Assembly: GCF_006440675.2 (NCBI RefSeq) | Contig: NZ_CP083951.1 | Location: 2,079,501 to 2,143,500 of the forward strand | DNA length: 64,000 bases | From: Mesorhizobium sp. B2-8-5 | Lineage (GTDB): Bacteria; Pseudomonadota; Alphaproteobacteria; Rhizobiales; Rhizobiaceae | Direction of reading: 5' to 3' | The notes under the pieces: generated by a model | The model's database searches: none | What the model saw: only the letters and a program-made list of their open reading frames with translations | What the model was told of the DNA's origin: nothing | Shown here: piece by piece, positions 34,024-43,373 of the stretch | Layout of the letters: every line of letters begins with the position of its first letter | How positions within the stretch are numbered: position 1 is the first letter of the stretch | Made by a program: the position numbers and the translations under genes

Positions 34024-35667
34024 TCAGTGATCGATCGGGCCTTTCGGCGAGACGAGCGTCGTGCCCGCAGTGGTCGGGCGCTCGATCATGCGGCGCACGC
34101 GCGGCGGGTTCTCGCCGCTGTGCAGCGCGCGGATGCGTTCGCCGACCACGGCGTCGGCATGGGTGGCGCGCCGGTTGTGCCGGATATACTCGACCCAGGT
34201 CGGCGTGTGGTAGTGCTCGATCCAAACCGACGGATTTTCCAGATCCCGCGCGAGCGTCCAGTTGCGGGCACCGTCGCGGCGGCGGATACGGCCGCGCTCG
34301 GCCATGGTCGCCAGAAATTCCGGCACGTCGTCCTCGCGGATGACGTACTCGATCATGATGGCGATGGGGCCGCTGCGCGGCTTGAGATCGAGCGCCAGCA
34401 TCGGCTCCTTGAAACGGTTGAGCGGATCGAGGTTGAGCACCGTCTGCCGCGGCAGCGGCAGGGCGAAGCCAATGGCGCTGCCGGCGAGCATCGCGACCGC
34501 CGCCGCGATCAGCGCGGTCTCGGCGCCATGCGCGTCGGCGACGACGCCCCAGATCCAGCTGCCCAGCGCGATGCCGCCAAAGGTCGCCGTCTGGTAGATC
34601 GACAGCACGCGGCCGACCACCCAGCGCGGCGTCGACATCTGCACCGTGACGTTGAAATGCGAGAGCGCGATCACCCAGCAGGCGCCGCCGATGAGCAGGC
34701 CCGCCGACGTCTGCCAGCCATTGTGGCTGACGGCGGCGTTGAGGGCGCATAGGGCGAAACCGCAAAAGGCCATGCGCACCATCACCTCGCTCGACAGCAG
34801 CTGCCTGAGCCGCACGCTGATCAGCGCGCCGCCGACCGCGCCGATGCCGAAGGCGCCGAGCATGATGCCGTAGGTCAGCGCGTCCCCCTTGACGACGTCG
34901 CGCGCCACCAGGGGAAGAAGCGCCAGCACCGCGCCGGCGCTGAAGCCGAAGGCCAGACCGCGGACCAGCACCTTGGCGATGTTGGGCGACATGGCGACAT
35001 AGCGCAGGCCGGCGCCCATCGCCGCGCCCAGCGACTCGCGCGGCAGGGTTTGCTCGGGCAGCGCCGGCTTCCAGCGGGCGAGCACGACGATCAGGCCGAT
35101 ATAGCTGACGGCGTTGGCGGCGAAGGCGGCCGCCGCACCCGCTGCGGCGACGATCACGCCGCCGATGGCCGGGCCGACGCTACGGGTGATGTTGAAGCCC
35201 AGCGAGTTGAGCGCGACGGCCGCCGGCACCTTGGCGCGCGGCACCATGTCGCCGACCGAGGCCTGCCATGACGGGCTGTTCAGCGCCGTGCCGCTGTCGA
35301 TGAGGAAGGTGAAGGCAAGCAGCGTCCACGGCGTCATCCAGCCTTGCCAGGTGAACAAGGTGAGCAGCGCCGAGACGACCAGCATGAAGGTCTGCGCCAC
35401 CAGCATCACCTTGCGGCGGTTGAAGCTGTCGGCGATGGCGCCGGCAACGAGCGCGAACAGCATGATCGGCAAGGTGGTCGAGGCCTGGACCAGCGCCACC
35501 TGGTAGGGCGAGGTGGCGATCGTGGTCATCATCCAAGCGGCGCCGACACCCTGGATCAGGCCGCCGAAATTCGACACCAGGCTGGCCGACCAGACGGCGC
35601 GGAAGATACCGTGCCGGAACGGCGCCAGCGCGGAGACGCGTTCGCTTTCCAGCTCGTCGTCGATCAT
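34024..35667 (-). CDS. MFS exporter (MFS_3/EntS-like) with C-terminal ABM-like domain, 547 aa
   Basis: Residues 1-410 form a 12-helix major facilitator protein (FRAVWSASLVSNFGGLIQGVGAAWMMTTIA; RRKVMLVAQTFMLVVSALLTLFTW). The last 130 residues are soluble and resemble an ABM/dimeric barrel domain (GPIAIMIEYVIREDDVPEFLATMAERGRIRRRDGARNW). This fusion is known in the MFS_3 group. The start MIDDELESERVSAL is taken at 35667; the upstream open frame has no ribosome binding site. The substrate is unknown; related proteins export siderophores or drugs. Confidence 0.87.
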   Translation of the reverse strand: MIDDELESERVSALAPFRHGIFRAVWSASLVSNFGGLIQGVGAAWMMTTIATSPYQVALVQASTTLPIMLFALVAGAIADSFNRRKVMLVAQTFMLVVSALLTLFTWQGWMTPWTLLAFTFLIDSGTALNSPSWQASVGDMVPRAKVPAAVALNSLGFNITRSVGPAIGGVIVAAAGAAAAFAANAVSYIGLIVVLARWKPALPEQTLPRESLGAAMGAGLRYVAMSPNIAKVLVRGLAFGFSAGAVLALLPLVARDVVKGDALTYGIMLGAFGIGAVGGALISVRLRQLLSSEVMVRMAFCGFALCALNAAVSHNGWQTSAGLLIGGACWVIALSHFNVTVQMSTPRWVVGRVLSIYQTATFGGIALGSWIWGVVADAHGAETALIAAAVAMLAGSAIGFALPLPRQTVLNLDPLNRFKEPMLALDLKPRSGPIAIMIEYVIREDDVPEFLATMAERGRIRRRDGARNWTLARDLENPSVWIEHYHTPTWVEYIRHNRRATHADAVVGERIRALHSGENPPRVRRMIERPTTAGTTLVSPKGPIDH

Positions 35668-35817
35668 GGTTGCGCCTTCGTCCGCTGTAGAAGCTCGCCG
35701 CACCCGGAGGGGCAGGCGACTCGCCAAAGAGTGCGGCCCAACAACAGGAAGGCAAAGGCGAAAATGCGTCGGCGGAGCTTTAAACCAAGCATCTGGCCGG
35801 TCTGGACCAACTTTTGG

Positions 35818-37683
35818 CTATTTCGCGTTTCTCGCCTCGGCATGCAGGGCCTCGGTCAGGCCGCCTGCCGTCTCGCCATTCATGTAAAGCCTGAGCAGCA
35901 TTTCCATGCCGACGAGACGCAGGCGCGACGTTTCCTGGCTTCTTGCCATGTCGATCAGGTCGTCCAATTCGGAAGCAGACCATTTCATCGCGTCGCGCAG
36001 CACACCGCCGCGCAGCATCCCTTGAGTGCCAGCTGAAAAGGCGGCATCCATCTCGAAGCCGTTCTTCGCGGCGCGAATGTTTTCGCGCGGCAGATGGCGC
36101 TCGGCGGCCTTTTTCAGCAGCCACTTGCCGGTTCCGTCGCGGTATTTCTGCTTGCGCGGCAGGTGAAGGGCAAAGTCGATCAGCCGGTTCTCGAGGAACG
36201 GCACCCTGAGCTCGACGGACGCCGCCATGCTCAACCGGTCGTGCCGGTGCAGCAGGTCCTGCAGATGCGAGTAGAGGTCGTAGAAGCAGCTTGCCAGGAA
36301 GGCGCGGTCGCTGGCCGGCGCGACGCCTTCCAGCCTGTCGAACAGCTTTGTCTGCAGGAAGTTCAGCTCGGGCGACAGGGCTCTGAGCGCCATGATGCGG
36401 TCAGTCGGCGAGCCGCGACCGATCGAGTTGCGGAATGGGGCGCGGCGCAATTCGGCGAATTTGCGGTCCTGCCTGGCCTTCGAGCGGAACAGGCGCTGCA
36501 GCCAGGACTGGCGCCAGGCCCTGATCGTCGATGCTTGCCATTTGTAGCCGCCGAAGAGCTCGTCGGAACCCTCGCCGGTGAGCAGCACCTTGACGCCGTC
36601 GGCGCGGCACTGCTCGGCAAGCGCCAGCAACGCGGCGTGGCTGGCATGCCAGCCGTCGGTTTCAATGTGCCAGACCGCGCGCGGCCAGAGCTCGAGGAAC
36701 CGGTCCTTGTCGAAAGCCACCCGGCGCAGGCTGACGCCGACATGGCGACCGGTGCGCTCGGCGTCCGGCGCTTCACTGTGGCCGAGCTTCTGGTCGATGA
36801 CGTAGCCGTGCAGCTCTGGCCTGAAGCGCTTGGCAAGCGCGGTGATCAGCCCGGAATCGACGCCACCGCTGCAGGCGGTTGCAAGGCTGGCATCGGCGAT
36901 GCAATGCAGCTCGACACTTTCCTCGAGCAGCCTCTCGAGCGTCGCCATATGCTCGGCGTCGGACGTCCTGTCGCCGGCGATGCGCGTGGTATCGAGAACA
37001 TCGAGGACGTGCCAGAAGCGGCGCCTGTCGATGCCGTCTCCGGTGATCCTCCAAAGGCCTGCCGGTGGCAGCCGCTCGATGCCGTCAAAAACGCTGTAGC
37101 TCGAATCGCGGCTCTGCCAGGCAAGCCGCAGCGTCAGCTCGCGCGTGTCGATCCGGCGCGCAAAGTCGTGGCAGGCGAGGATCGCCTTGTCCTCCGAGGC
37201 GAACAGCACGCGGTCGCCGGTTTCGGCGACCGACATCGGCTTGATGCCCAGCCTGTCCCTGGCAAGCCACAGGGCGCCGTCGCGGGCATCGAAATAGGCG
37301 AAGGAGAACATACCGTCGAACAGCGGCACAGCTTTTTGCGGACCCCAGTGATGCAGGGCCTGAAGCACCACCTCGGTGTCGGAGACCGATTGGAACGTCA
37401 GGCCTTCCGCCTGCAGCGTCTTGCGCAGCGCGCGAAAATTATAGACCTCGCCATTGTAGCACAGCACGCCGTCGCCGGACGCGGTCAGCATCGGCTCGCG
37501 CGCGGCGGGCGATGGATCGATGATGGTCAGCCGACGGTGGCCGAGCGCCAGGCGGGCGTTATTCCAGTTGCCGTGATCGTCGGGACCGCGATGCGCCAAT
37601 GCCTTCATCATGCGCGCGACGTCGTGACGATCGCCGCTGCCGATCGGATCGCGCTTTCGCCAGACGCCGGCTATTCCGCACAT
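35818..37683 (-). CDS. asnB: Asparagine synthase (glutamine-hydrolysing), 621 aa
   Basis: The N-terminal Cys2 glutaminase (MCGIAGVW; later SDTEVVLQALHHWG and LARDRLGIKPM) is followed by an asparagine synthetase domain with the ATP-binding SGGVDSG loop. Further on are LLTGEGSDELFGGY and RVPFLENRLIDFALHLP. Length is normal for AsnB-type enzymes. It may make asparagine or amidate another carboxylate; similar genes also occur in exopolysaccharide and peptide clusters, none of which is adjacent. It lies between fliQ and the MFS gene, same strand as both. Confidence 0.9.
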   Translation of the reverse strand: MCGIAGVWRKRDPIGSGDRHDVARMMKALAHRGPDDHGNWNNARLALGHRRLTIIDPSPAAREPMLTASGDGVLCYNGEVYNFRALRKTLQAEGLTFQSVSDTEVVLQALHHWGPQKAVPLFDGMFSFAYFDARDGALWLARDRLGIKPMSVAETGDRVLFASEDKAILACHDFARRIDTRELTLRLAWQSRDSSYSVFDGIERLPPAGLWRITGDGIDRRRFWHVLDVLDTTRIAGDRTSDAEHMATLERLLEESVELHCIADASLATACSGGVDSGLITALAKRFRPELHGYVIDQKLGHSEAPDAERTGRHVGVSLRRVAFDKDRFLELWPRAVWHIETDGWHASHAALLALAEQCRADGVKVLLTGEGSDELFGGYKWQASTIRAWRQSWLQRLFRSKARQDRKFAELRRAPFRNSIGRGSPTDRIMALRALSPELNFLQTKLFDRLEGVAPASDRAFLASCFYDLYSHLQDLLHRHDRLSMAASVELRVPFLENRLIDFALHLPRKQKYRDGTGKWLLKKAAERHLPRENIRAAKNGFEMDAAFSAGTQGMLRGGVLRDAMKWSASELDDLIDMARSQETSRLRLVGMEMLLRLYMNGETAGGLTEALHAEARNAK

Positions 37684-37837
37684 GGCCCGCCGGCCGTTCT
37701 TGCCTGATGCATCGCTTCCTGAATCGCCTGAGACGTCGGCCGACGCCGTCGCGCCTACAATCTAGCTGCAAGAAACGCCGCCGCAAGCGATCTCGCGGCT
37801 TGCGAACAGGCCGCCAGACACTTGCTGCGGCTTCGCG

Positions 37838-38104
37838 TCAGAAGCCGTGTTCGATGCGCTCGAAGATGACGTTGGTGAAGGCCGAGATCTGGCCGCCGAT
37901 GAACGGGCCGGTCAGCGCCACCACGAGCATGATGGCGACGATCTTCGGCACGAAGGTAAGCGTGATTTCCTGGATCTGGGTCAGCGCCTGGATGAGCGCG
38001 ATGCCGATGCCGACCACCATCGCCACCAGCACCACGGGGGCGGAAGCCGTAAGCACCGTCCACACGGCGTACTGGACGATATCGAGGGCGTCGGCCTCGT
38101 TCAT
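37838..38104 (-). CDS. fliQ: Flagellar type III export protein FliQ
   Basis: An 88-aa, two-helix protein with the family pattern NEADALDIVQYAVWTVLTASAPVVLVAMVVGIGIALIQALTQIQEITLTFVPKIVAIML. It ends the first flagellar block; flhA, its usual next neighbour in rhizobia, is 14.8 kb further on. Confidence 0.93.
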   Translation of the reverse strand: MNEADALDIVQYAVWTVLTASAPVVLVAMVVGIGIALIQALTQIQEITLTFVPKIVAIMLVVALTGPFIGGQISAFTNVIFERIEHGF

Positions 38105-38127
38105 GGGCTGCCCCTGTGCGAAGCCGG

Positions 38128-38171
38128 CTAAAGCGGGTCGCGTGAAAAACGTTTCACGCGACCTGCTTTAG
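38128..38171. repeat. Large hairpin between flgD and fliQ
   Basis: Two 20-nt arms (38128-38147, 38152-38171), CTAAAGCGGGTCGCGTGAAA paired with its complement except for one G.T, around loop AACG. On the + strand it is followed by CTTTTTT. A second repeat piece (about 38186-38232, CCGAAACCGG to GGAAAACCTGC) lies next to it. Confidence 0.85.
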
Positions 38172-38185
38172 CTTTTTTGATTTTA

Positions 38186-38232
38186 AGCATGTCTTTATCC
38201 CGAAACCGGCCCCCCTTTCGGAAAACCTGCTT
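38186..38232. repeat. Rhizobial AAGCATG-type dispersed repeat
   Basis: AAGCATGTCTTTATCCCGAA and CGGAAAACCTGCTT frame the element, which resembles the GAGCATGA...CCGAAAACCGG repeat at 43374-43442. It overlaps the flgD stop. Confidence 0.6.
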
Positions 38233-38638
38233 AGGCGGCCGGCTTGATCGACACACCCGCGCCGACCGGGACCTGGGTGCCGTCCTGCAGCACCGCGATC
38301 AGGCCGCTGCTGGAGAGCGTCACCGAAGCCACCGTGCCGGTGGTTTTGCCGTCGGCCGAGGTGATCGAGCGGCCGATCAGCGCGTCGGCCTGCGACAAGG
38401 CCGAGGACTGCATGATCTGGTCGAGCTTGGTGTTGGTCTGCACCGACTGCTCAACTTGGGAGAAGGTGGCGAGCTGCGCGACATACTGCGTCGAATCCAT
38501 CGGCTTGGTCGGATCCTGGTTCTTCATCTCGGCGATCAGGAGCTTCAGGAACGACTGGTAATCCACCGCCGTCTTCGAGGTCTGCTGGCTGGCCTGGTTG
38601 GCGCCAACCGGGATCGTTGTCGTCATGTCCACGGCCAT
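38231..38638 (-). CDS. flgD: Flagellar hook assembly protein FlgD (short alphaproteobacterial form)
   Basis: The 135-aa product keeps the conserved N-terminal FlgD core: YQSFLKLLIAEMKNQDPTKPMDSTQYVAQLATFSQVEQSVQTNTKL. The C-terminal Tudor/Fn-like domains of enteric FlgD are absent or reduced, normal for rhizobia. FlgD is the scaffold cap for hook polymerisation. Starts 1 nt after the flbT stop. Confidence 0.9.
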   Translation of the reverse strand: MAVDMTTTIPVGANQASQQTSKTAVDYQSFLKLLIAEMKNQDPTKPMDSTQYVAQLATFSQVEQSVQTNTKLDQIMQSSALSQADALIGRSITSADGKTTGTVASVTLSSSGLIAVLQDGTQVPVGAGVSIKPAA

Positions 38639-38639
38639 C

Positions 38640-39077
38640 TTATGCTCCTACAGCCAATGCGCGCGGCGTTTCGGGAATGTCGTCATTGTCTTCGAGCGCC
38701 CTGCGCTCGAGCGGATAGAGGGCGCGGATCGCTTTCAGCGCCTCATAGATATCATCCTCGCCGACCATCCGGTCGATCTGCTTCAGGCCCTTGCAGATGT
38801 CCTGGTTGTCGAAGCTTGCGATCAGCATCGGCAGCGAGCGGCGGAACATGTCGCGCGCCTCGGAGGCGCCGACCGGGTTGATCAGCATGATCTGCACGAT
38901 GAAATAGAGCTGCCTGAGAGGCGTCGACGCCTGGTCGGCCTGGATGACATGGCTTTCGAGCAGGAACTGCACGTCGTTCATCAGCTCGATGGTGACCTTG
39001 CGGTCGACGCGGATGACCGCGCCGTTGACATAGATCTTCTCGTTGGGCTTCAGCGAGATCTTCAGCGTGTTGGTCAT
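38640..39077 (-). CDS. flbT: Flagellin mRNA regulator FlbT
   Basis: A 145-aa FlbT: LKISLKPNEKIYVNGAVIRVDRKVTIELMNDVQFLLESHVIQADQASTPLRQLYFIVQIMLINP. In Caulobacter it binds the flagellin 5' UTR and destabilises the mRNA; in Brucella it activates flagellin. Its ATG overlaps the flaF stop by 4 nt. The likely targets here are the flagellin leaders at 53866 and 52617. Confidence 0.93.
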   Translation of the reverse strand: MTNTLKISLKPNEKIYVNGAVIRVDRKVTIELMNDVQFLLESHVIQADQASTPLRQLYFIVQIMLINPVGASEARDMFRRSLPMLIASFDNQDICKGLKQIDRMVGEDDIYEALKAIRALYPLERRALEDNDDIPETPRALAVGA

Positions 39078-39421
39078 TGGATGCCGTCTCGGATGATCTG
39101 GGAGACCTCGATCAGTCCTTCGAAATTGTTGGTGCGGCCCTGGCGGATGTCTTCCGTCTCGCGCAGCAGCCACAGGCCGATGGAGATCAGGTTGGCGCGC
39201 AGCTCCTTGGGCAGGGCGTTGTCGCTGGAGCCGAGATCCTGGACGAAGGTGGTCCAGATGCGGTTGGTGAAGTGCAGCGCCTCAACCGCTTCCATCGACT
39301 CGGTGCCGACGGCTGCCGCGGCGGCCAGCATGTCGATCGAACGGGTGAGCAACTGCCGCTCCCGGTCCTTGGCATCGGCGACGGAGTCGGTCTGGATGTC
39401 GGCGTAGGAGAATTGATACAT
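39074..39421 (-). CDS. flaF: Flagellar biosynthesis regulator FlaF
   Basis: A 115-aa FlaF: MYQFSYADIQTDSVADAKDRERQLLTRSIDMLAAA, later NRIWTTFVQDLGSSDNALPKELRANLISIGLW. It is needed for flagellin synthesis or secretion and is always paired with FlbT in alphaproteobacteria. Confidence 0.92.
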   Translation of the reverse strand: MYQFSYADIQTDSVADAKDRERQLLTRSIDMLAAAAAVGTESMEAVEALHFTNRIWTTFVQDLGSSDNALPKELRANLISIGLWLLRETEDIRQGRTNNFEGLIEVSQIIRDGIQ

Positions 39422-39452
39422 CGTCGGCGCTCTGGCGTTCCGGTTTATGTGT

Positions 39453-40502
39453 TCAAGTCAGATAGTTCAGCAGGCTGAGCTGCTGCAGACGCGCGGTCAA
39501 GGCGAAGGAGGTCTCGATATGCTGCGTCAGGTCGGCGACACGGGTCGCGGCTTCGGCCGGATCGACGCCTTCGAGATCGACGATATGCTTCTCGAAGAGA
39601 TCGACCTGGGTCTTCATGCGGTCGCTGGCATCGGACACGCGTTGCTGGGCAATGCCTGTCTCGGCCCGTATCTGAGTGATGCCGCCGATGGCATCGCCGA
39701 CCAGCGCCTGCGCGCGGCTGACGATGGCGTTCTGGGCGGCCTCGCTGATGCTGCCGGTGAGCATGCTGCTGACCATGGTAGCCGCCATGGCGAGCTTGCG
39801 GATGCCTTGCTCGTTGGCGCTGACCGAGGTCTGGGTGGTCTCGTTGAGCGAAATGCGGCTGGTGATCTGGTCGTCCGTGGCGCTCGACCAGTTGGCCTGC
39901 CAGCCGGCGCCTAGGAATTGCGGCTCGACCTGGGTGGTGATGAAGTCGTCCATCTGCGCGGCGGTGATGTTGGCCGCCGCCGGATCTGTCTGGGTAAAGC
40001 CGAAATAGCTCGAAAAGGCGGCATCGAACGCGGCCTTGGCCGGCGAGCCGGCAGCGTTGAAATCGTCGACCGGCTTGACGTCGGTGTTGGTGCCGGCAAA
40101 CAGATATTCGCCGTTGACACTGGTGTTCAGAATACCTGTCATCTGCTGCAGCGCCGAGGCGCCGGCGGTCTGCAGGATGCTGGTCGAGGAGTCGCCCGAC
40201 ACACCGCTGGTCAGGGCCGACAAGAAGCTCTGCGCGGCACCGGCGATCTGGCCGAGCGAATCCTGGGTCGATGTCAGGCGCGCTGAGACGAGCGCGTTGG
40301 AATCGACGATGCCGTTCAGCCGGTCGAGGTCGCGCTGAAAGGTGACGGCCTGGGTCGTGCGGCTGCCAAGCGCCAGGCCGACATCGGCGACGGTGCCGGT
40401 CTGCGATTCCTTGGTCGCCTTGATGAGGTCAGCCTGCATCTTCGCCTGCTGGTAACGCAGCGCGTTGGAAATGGCAGCTGAGGAAACGCCTGTCGCTTTC
40501 AT
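39453..40502 (-). CDS. flgL: Hook-filament junction protein FlgL
   Basis: A 349-aa flagellin-like protein with coiled-coil ends: VSSAAISNALRYQQAKMQADLIKATKESQTGTVADVGLALGSRTTQAVTFQRDLDRL and a C terminus ETSFALTARLQQLSLLNYLT. It follows flgK by 3 nt. Forms the junction to which the filament attaches. Confidence 0.93.
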   Translation of the reverse strand: MKATGVSSAAISNALRYQQAKMQADLIKATKESQTGTVADVGLALGSRTTQAVTFQRDLDRLNGIVDSNALVSARLTSTQDSLGQIAGAAQSFLSALTSGVSGDSSTSILQTAGASALQQMTGILNTSVNGEYLFAGTNTDVKPVDDFNAAGSPAKAAFDAAFSSYFGFTQTDPAAANITAAQMDDFITTQVEPQFLGAGWQANWSSATDDQITSRISLNETTQTSVSANEQGIRKLAMAATMVSSMLTGSISEAAQNAIVSRAQALVGDAIGGITQIRAETGIAQQRVSDASDRMKTQVDLFEKHIVDLEGVDPAEAATRVADLTQHIETSFALTARLQQLSLLNYLT

Positions 40503-40505
40503 GGA

Positions 40506-41957
40506 TTATCCTACCGCGGCCATCAGCGAGTCCAGCATGTCGCTGACCGTCTTCATCATATGCGCCGAGGCCTGATAGGTGTGCTCGAGGTCGAGGAGCA
40601 GGGACATCTCCTGGTCGACATTGACCCCGGTGTCGTTGGACAGCGCCTCGGCCGTGCGCGCCGCCAGCGCCTGCTTGCTGTCGGCATTGGCCGAGGCCTG
40701 CTGGCGCACGCCTTCGAACCAGCCGATGGCATTGGCCGCGTAGTCGGAGACGCCCGAGCTGACGGTGATGCCGGCCGAGCCGTCGAAGGCCATCGGCTGA
40801 TCGAGCTTGTTGCCGTAGCCGATCAGCAGGTCCGAATAGGATGCGCCACCGGTGTTGACGACATAGGCCGCGCCGTTGGCGCCGCCGTCGCGCAACAGCG
40901 CGGGGTTGCCGCCGGCGCTCGGATCGAAGGCGGCGTTGACGCTGATCGTGCCGGCGAGGCCGTCGACCAGGGTGCCGGCGGCCGGAATTGCCGGGGCGCC
41001 CGACCATGTGAACAGGCCCGCAGCATTTGGCTGCGACGACGAGGTCTCGGCAAATGCCGTGACAAGGCCGCGCGCGATCTCGTCGAGCTGGCTCTGCATG
41101 GTCGAGGCGACGCCGTCGCGCAGCTTCAGAAGGCCCGCAATCTTGCCGTCGGCGGTGGTTGTGTCCCCGGTGCCCGCCGATACGGGCACGTTGTCGATAT
41201 AGATGGTGTTGCCGGTCGTGCCGGCCGTATAACCGGCCGACGGCGCGAAGGTCACCGAACGCGGCACGGTCTCGAACAGCGTCGCGCCGTCCTTGGTGGT
41301 GATGACCATGTCGTTGTCGCCGCGCGTGAAGGTGGAGACCGGAACGTATTCCGATATCTTCTTCAGGATGGCGTCGCGCTGATCGAGCGCGTCGGACACG
41401 TCGGTGCCGGAGCGAGTGCCCGAAATGACCGCCTTGTTGGCGTCCTGGAACTGGCTGAGCAGCGAGTTGAGATCGTCGACGGCGGTGGCGATCTGGCTGT
41501 CGGCCTGGGTGCGGAAGTCCTGGATCGCCTTGGTGCCGCTGTTCAGCGAATTCACCACTTGCTTGGCGGCGTCGACGACGCTGGTGCCGAGGTTCTGGTT
41601 CGATGGCGTCGTGGCGTAAAGCTGCAGGGACTGCTGCAGGTTGGCGATCGCCGTCGAGGGGGACGACGCGTTGTCGACCCCGTTGACCGACAGATCGAGC
41701 TGATCCATGCCGTTGTAAAGCGCGCTCTGGCCGCTCCATGCCGACAGCGCCGAAAGGTTCTGGCGGAACAGGAGATCATTCGCGGCGCGTTGGATTTCCA
41801 CCGCCCGGGCGCCGGGCGCCGTGCTGGTCACCACGGCGATGCGGCGTGTGTAGTCCGGGTTCGACGCGTCGGCCACATTGCGCGATACGACGCTGGTCTG
41901 CTTGGACGTGGCCAGGAGCGCCGATTGGGCAATGCTTAGTGCGGAGGAAAGCGACAT
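40506..41957 (-). CDS. flgK: Hook-filament junction protein FlgK
   Basis: A 483-aa HAP1 protein: MSLSSALSIAQSALLATSKQTSVVSRNVADASNPDYTRR is the typical start, with a C-terminal VDQEMSLLLDLEHTYQASAHMMKTVSDMLDSLM. At 483 residues it is shorter than the enteric 550-aa form but normal for rhizobia. It is translated 29 nt after flgE. Confidence 0.94.
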   Translation of the reverse strand: MSLSSALSIAQSALLATSKQTSVVSRNVADASNPDYTRRIAVVTSTAPGARAVEIQRAANDLLFRQNLSALSAWSGQSALYNGMDQLDLSVNGVDNASSPSTAIANLQQSLQLYATTPSNQNLGTSVVDAAKQVVNSLNSGTKAIQDFRTQADSQIATAVDDLNSLLSQFQDANKAVISGTRSGTDVSDALDQRDAILKKISEYVPVSTFTRGDNDMVITTKDGATLFETVPRSVTFAPSAGYTAGTTGNTIYIDNVPVSAGTGDTTTADGKIAGLLKLRDGVASTMQSQLDEIARGLVTAFAETSSSQPNAAGLFTWSGAPAIPAAGTLVDGLAGTISVNAAFDPSAGGNPALLRDGGANGAAYVVNTGGASYSDLLIGYGNKLDQPMAFDGSAGITVSSGVSDYAANAIGWFEGVRQQASANADSKQALAARTAEALSNDTGVNVDQEMSLLLDLEHTYQASAHMMKTVSDMLDSLMAAVG

Positions 41958-41986
41958 GCTGATCTTTCACGGGCGGCGCCCGTCGT

Positions 41987-43240
41987 TTATCTCTTCAGGT
42001 TGACGAGGACATCCATCAGGTCCGAGCCGGTCTGGAAGACCTTGGAATTGGCGGTGTAGCTGCGCTGCGCCGCAATCATGTTGGTCAGTTCCTCGGCGAT
42101 ATCGACGTTGGAGTTTTCAAGCGCTCCGGAGACGATGGAGCCGAGCTTGCCTTCATTGGCAAAGCCGATGTGGACGGCGCCGGAGTCGGTGCTCTGCACA
42201 TAGACGTTGCCGGGCATTGCGGTGAGGTTGTCGGGGCTCTGAACGTCGGCCAGCGGGATCTTGTAAAGCGCTTTGGTCGAGCCGTCCTCGAACTGCGCGT
42301 AGATGATGCCGTCCTGGCCGATCTGGACCTTCTGGATGGAGCTCGGCGCGTTGCCGTTGACCTTGGCGTCGGCAACGGTGAAGCCGGTGCCGAGCTGCGT
42401 CAGCTGGGAGAGATCGAGGTCCAGCGTCGAGCCGCCCGGTACCGTGAACGAGACGCTGTCCGTCGCGCCGGTAAGCTTGCCTGTCGTGGTGTCGAAGGCG
42501 AGGTTGGCCGATCCCAGCGCGCCGCCCGTATAGGGGAAAGAGGTGCCCGCGGTCGCCTTCGACTGGTCGAAGACCGAGACCTGCCAGGTGCCGGCGCCGG
42601 TGTTGGTGAAGTAGACGTCGAGCAGCTTCTTGTTGCCGAGATTGTCATAGGCAACCAGCGAGGTTTTCGACGTGTATTCGGCGTTAGGGTCATTGGTGGA
42701 CGGCAGCGGGCCGGAGGGTGGCGTCGCGCCCGCCGGCAGGTTGCCGGAGAAGAGGCCCTCGGTGCTCGGCGTCGCCGTCATCTGCTGGTCGGAGATCTGC
42801 ACCGGCACGAGGCCTTCGAAGCCGTTGGCGGTCGCGGCCGGGTCGCCATTGGCGTAGCTGTAGGCCATGAGCTGGTAACCCGCGGCATTGACCAACCGGC
42901 CTTGCGCGTCCGGAACGAAGGAGCCGGCGCGGGTGAGATAGGGGGTGCCGCTGGCATCCTGGACGACGAAGAAGCCGTCGCCGTTGACGGCAAGGTCGGA
43001 CACCGAGGTGGTGTAGGTCATGACGCCTTGTGTGCCGACGGCCGAGCGGATCGTCGTGGTCACGCCACCGGAATTATAGGCGCCCCCGGTGCCGGGCATG
43101 ATCAGTGTCGAGAACTCGGCCGAAGAGCGCTTGTAGCCCGTGGTGTCCGAGTTGGCGATGTTGTCGGCCACCGCGGAGAGGCGATTGGCCTGCGCGTTCA
43201 TACCGGAAACGCCGGTCCGCATCATTCCGTAGAGGCTCAT
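41987..43240 (-). CDS. flgE: Flagellar hook protein FlgE
   Basis: A 417-aa rod/hook-family protein: MSLYGMMRTGVSGMNAQANRLSAVADNIANSDTTGYKRSSAEFSTLI and a C-terminal GALENSNVDIAEELTNMIAAQRSYTANSKVFQTGSDLMDVLVNLKR. Polymerises into the hook under FlgD. It is separated from rem by a 214-bp repeat-bearing gap, so it likely has its own promoter or depends on read-through. Confidence 0.95.
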   Translation of the reverse strand: MSLYGMMRTGVSGMNAQANRLSAVADNIANSDTTGYKRSSAEFSTLIMPGTGGAYNSGGVTTTIRSAVGTQGVMTYTTSVSDLAVNGDGFFVVQDASGTPYLTRAGSFVPDAQGRLVNAAGYQLMAYSYANGDPAATANGFEGLVPVQISDQQMTATPSTEGLFSGNLPAGATPPSGPLPSTNDPNAEYTSKTSLVAYDNLGNKKLLDVYFTNTGAGTWQVSVFDQSKATAGTSFPYTGGALGSANLAFDTTTGKLTGATDSVSFTVPGGSTLDLDLSQLTQLGTGFTVADAKVNGNAPSSIQKVQIGQDGIIYAQFEDGSTKALYKIPLADVQSPDNLTAMPGNVYVQSTDSGAVHIGFANEGKLGSIVSGALENSNVDIAEELTNMIAAQRSYTANSKVFQTGSDLMDVLVNLKR

Positions 43241-43320
43241 CGATCGATCTCCGCAGTGCCTGGGTAGGAGGCCATAAAATTATGCCTCGTGTCTTGCGCG
43301 AGGCTGGTGCGGGATGTGCC

Positions 43321-43361
43321 TAGAGCGTGATGGCGCTTCGTTGAATCGCCATCACGCTCTA
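43321..43361. repeat. Palindromic hairpin between rem and flgE
   Basis: Arms TAGAGCGTGATGGCG/CGCCATCACGCTCTA pair over 15 bp, with three more pairs towards a small loop after one mismatch. It is next to the repeat at 43374. Confidence 0.85.
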
Positions 43362-43373
43362 ACTCTTTGTTGG

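Noticed and set aside
22980..37837. The block between fliQ and flhA as a mobile genomic island
   Set aside because: No integrase, IS, tRNA target or boundary repeat is visible and the genes are ordinary chromosomal types; only the altered gene order is reported.
40560..43267. Long + strand frames opposite flgK and flgE
   Set aside because: Antisense of clearly identified hook genes; no recognisable domain.
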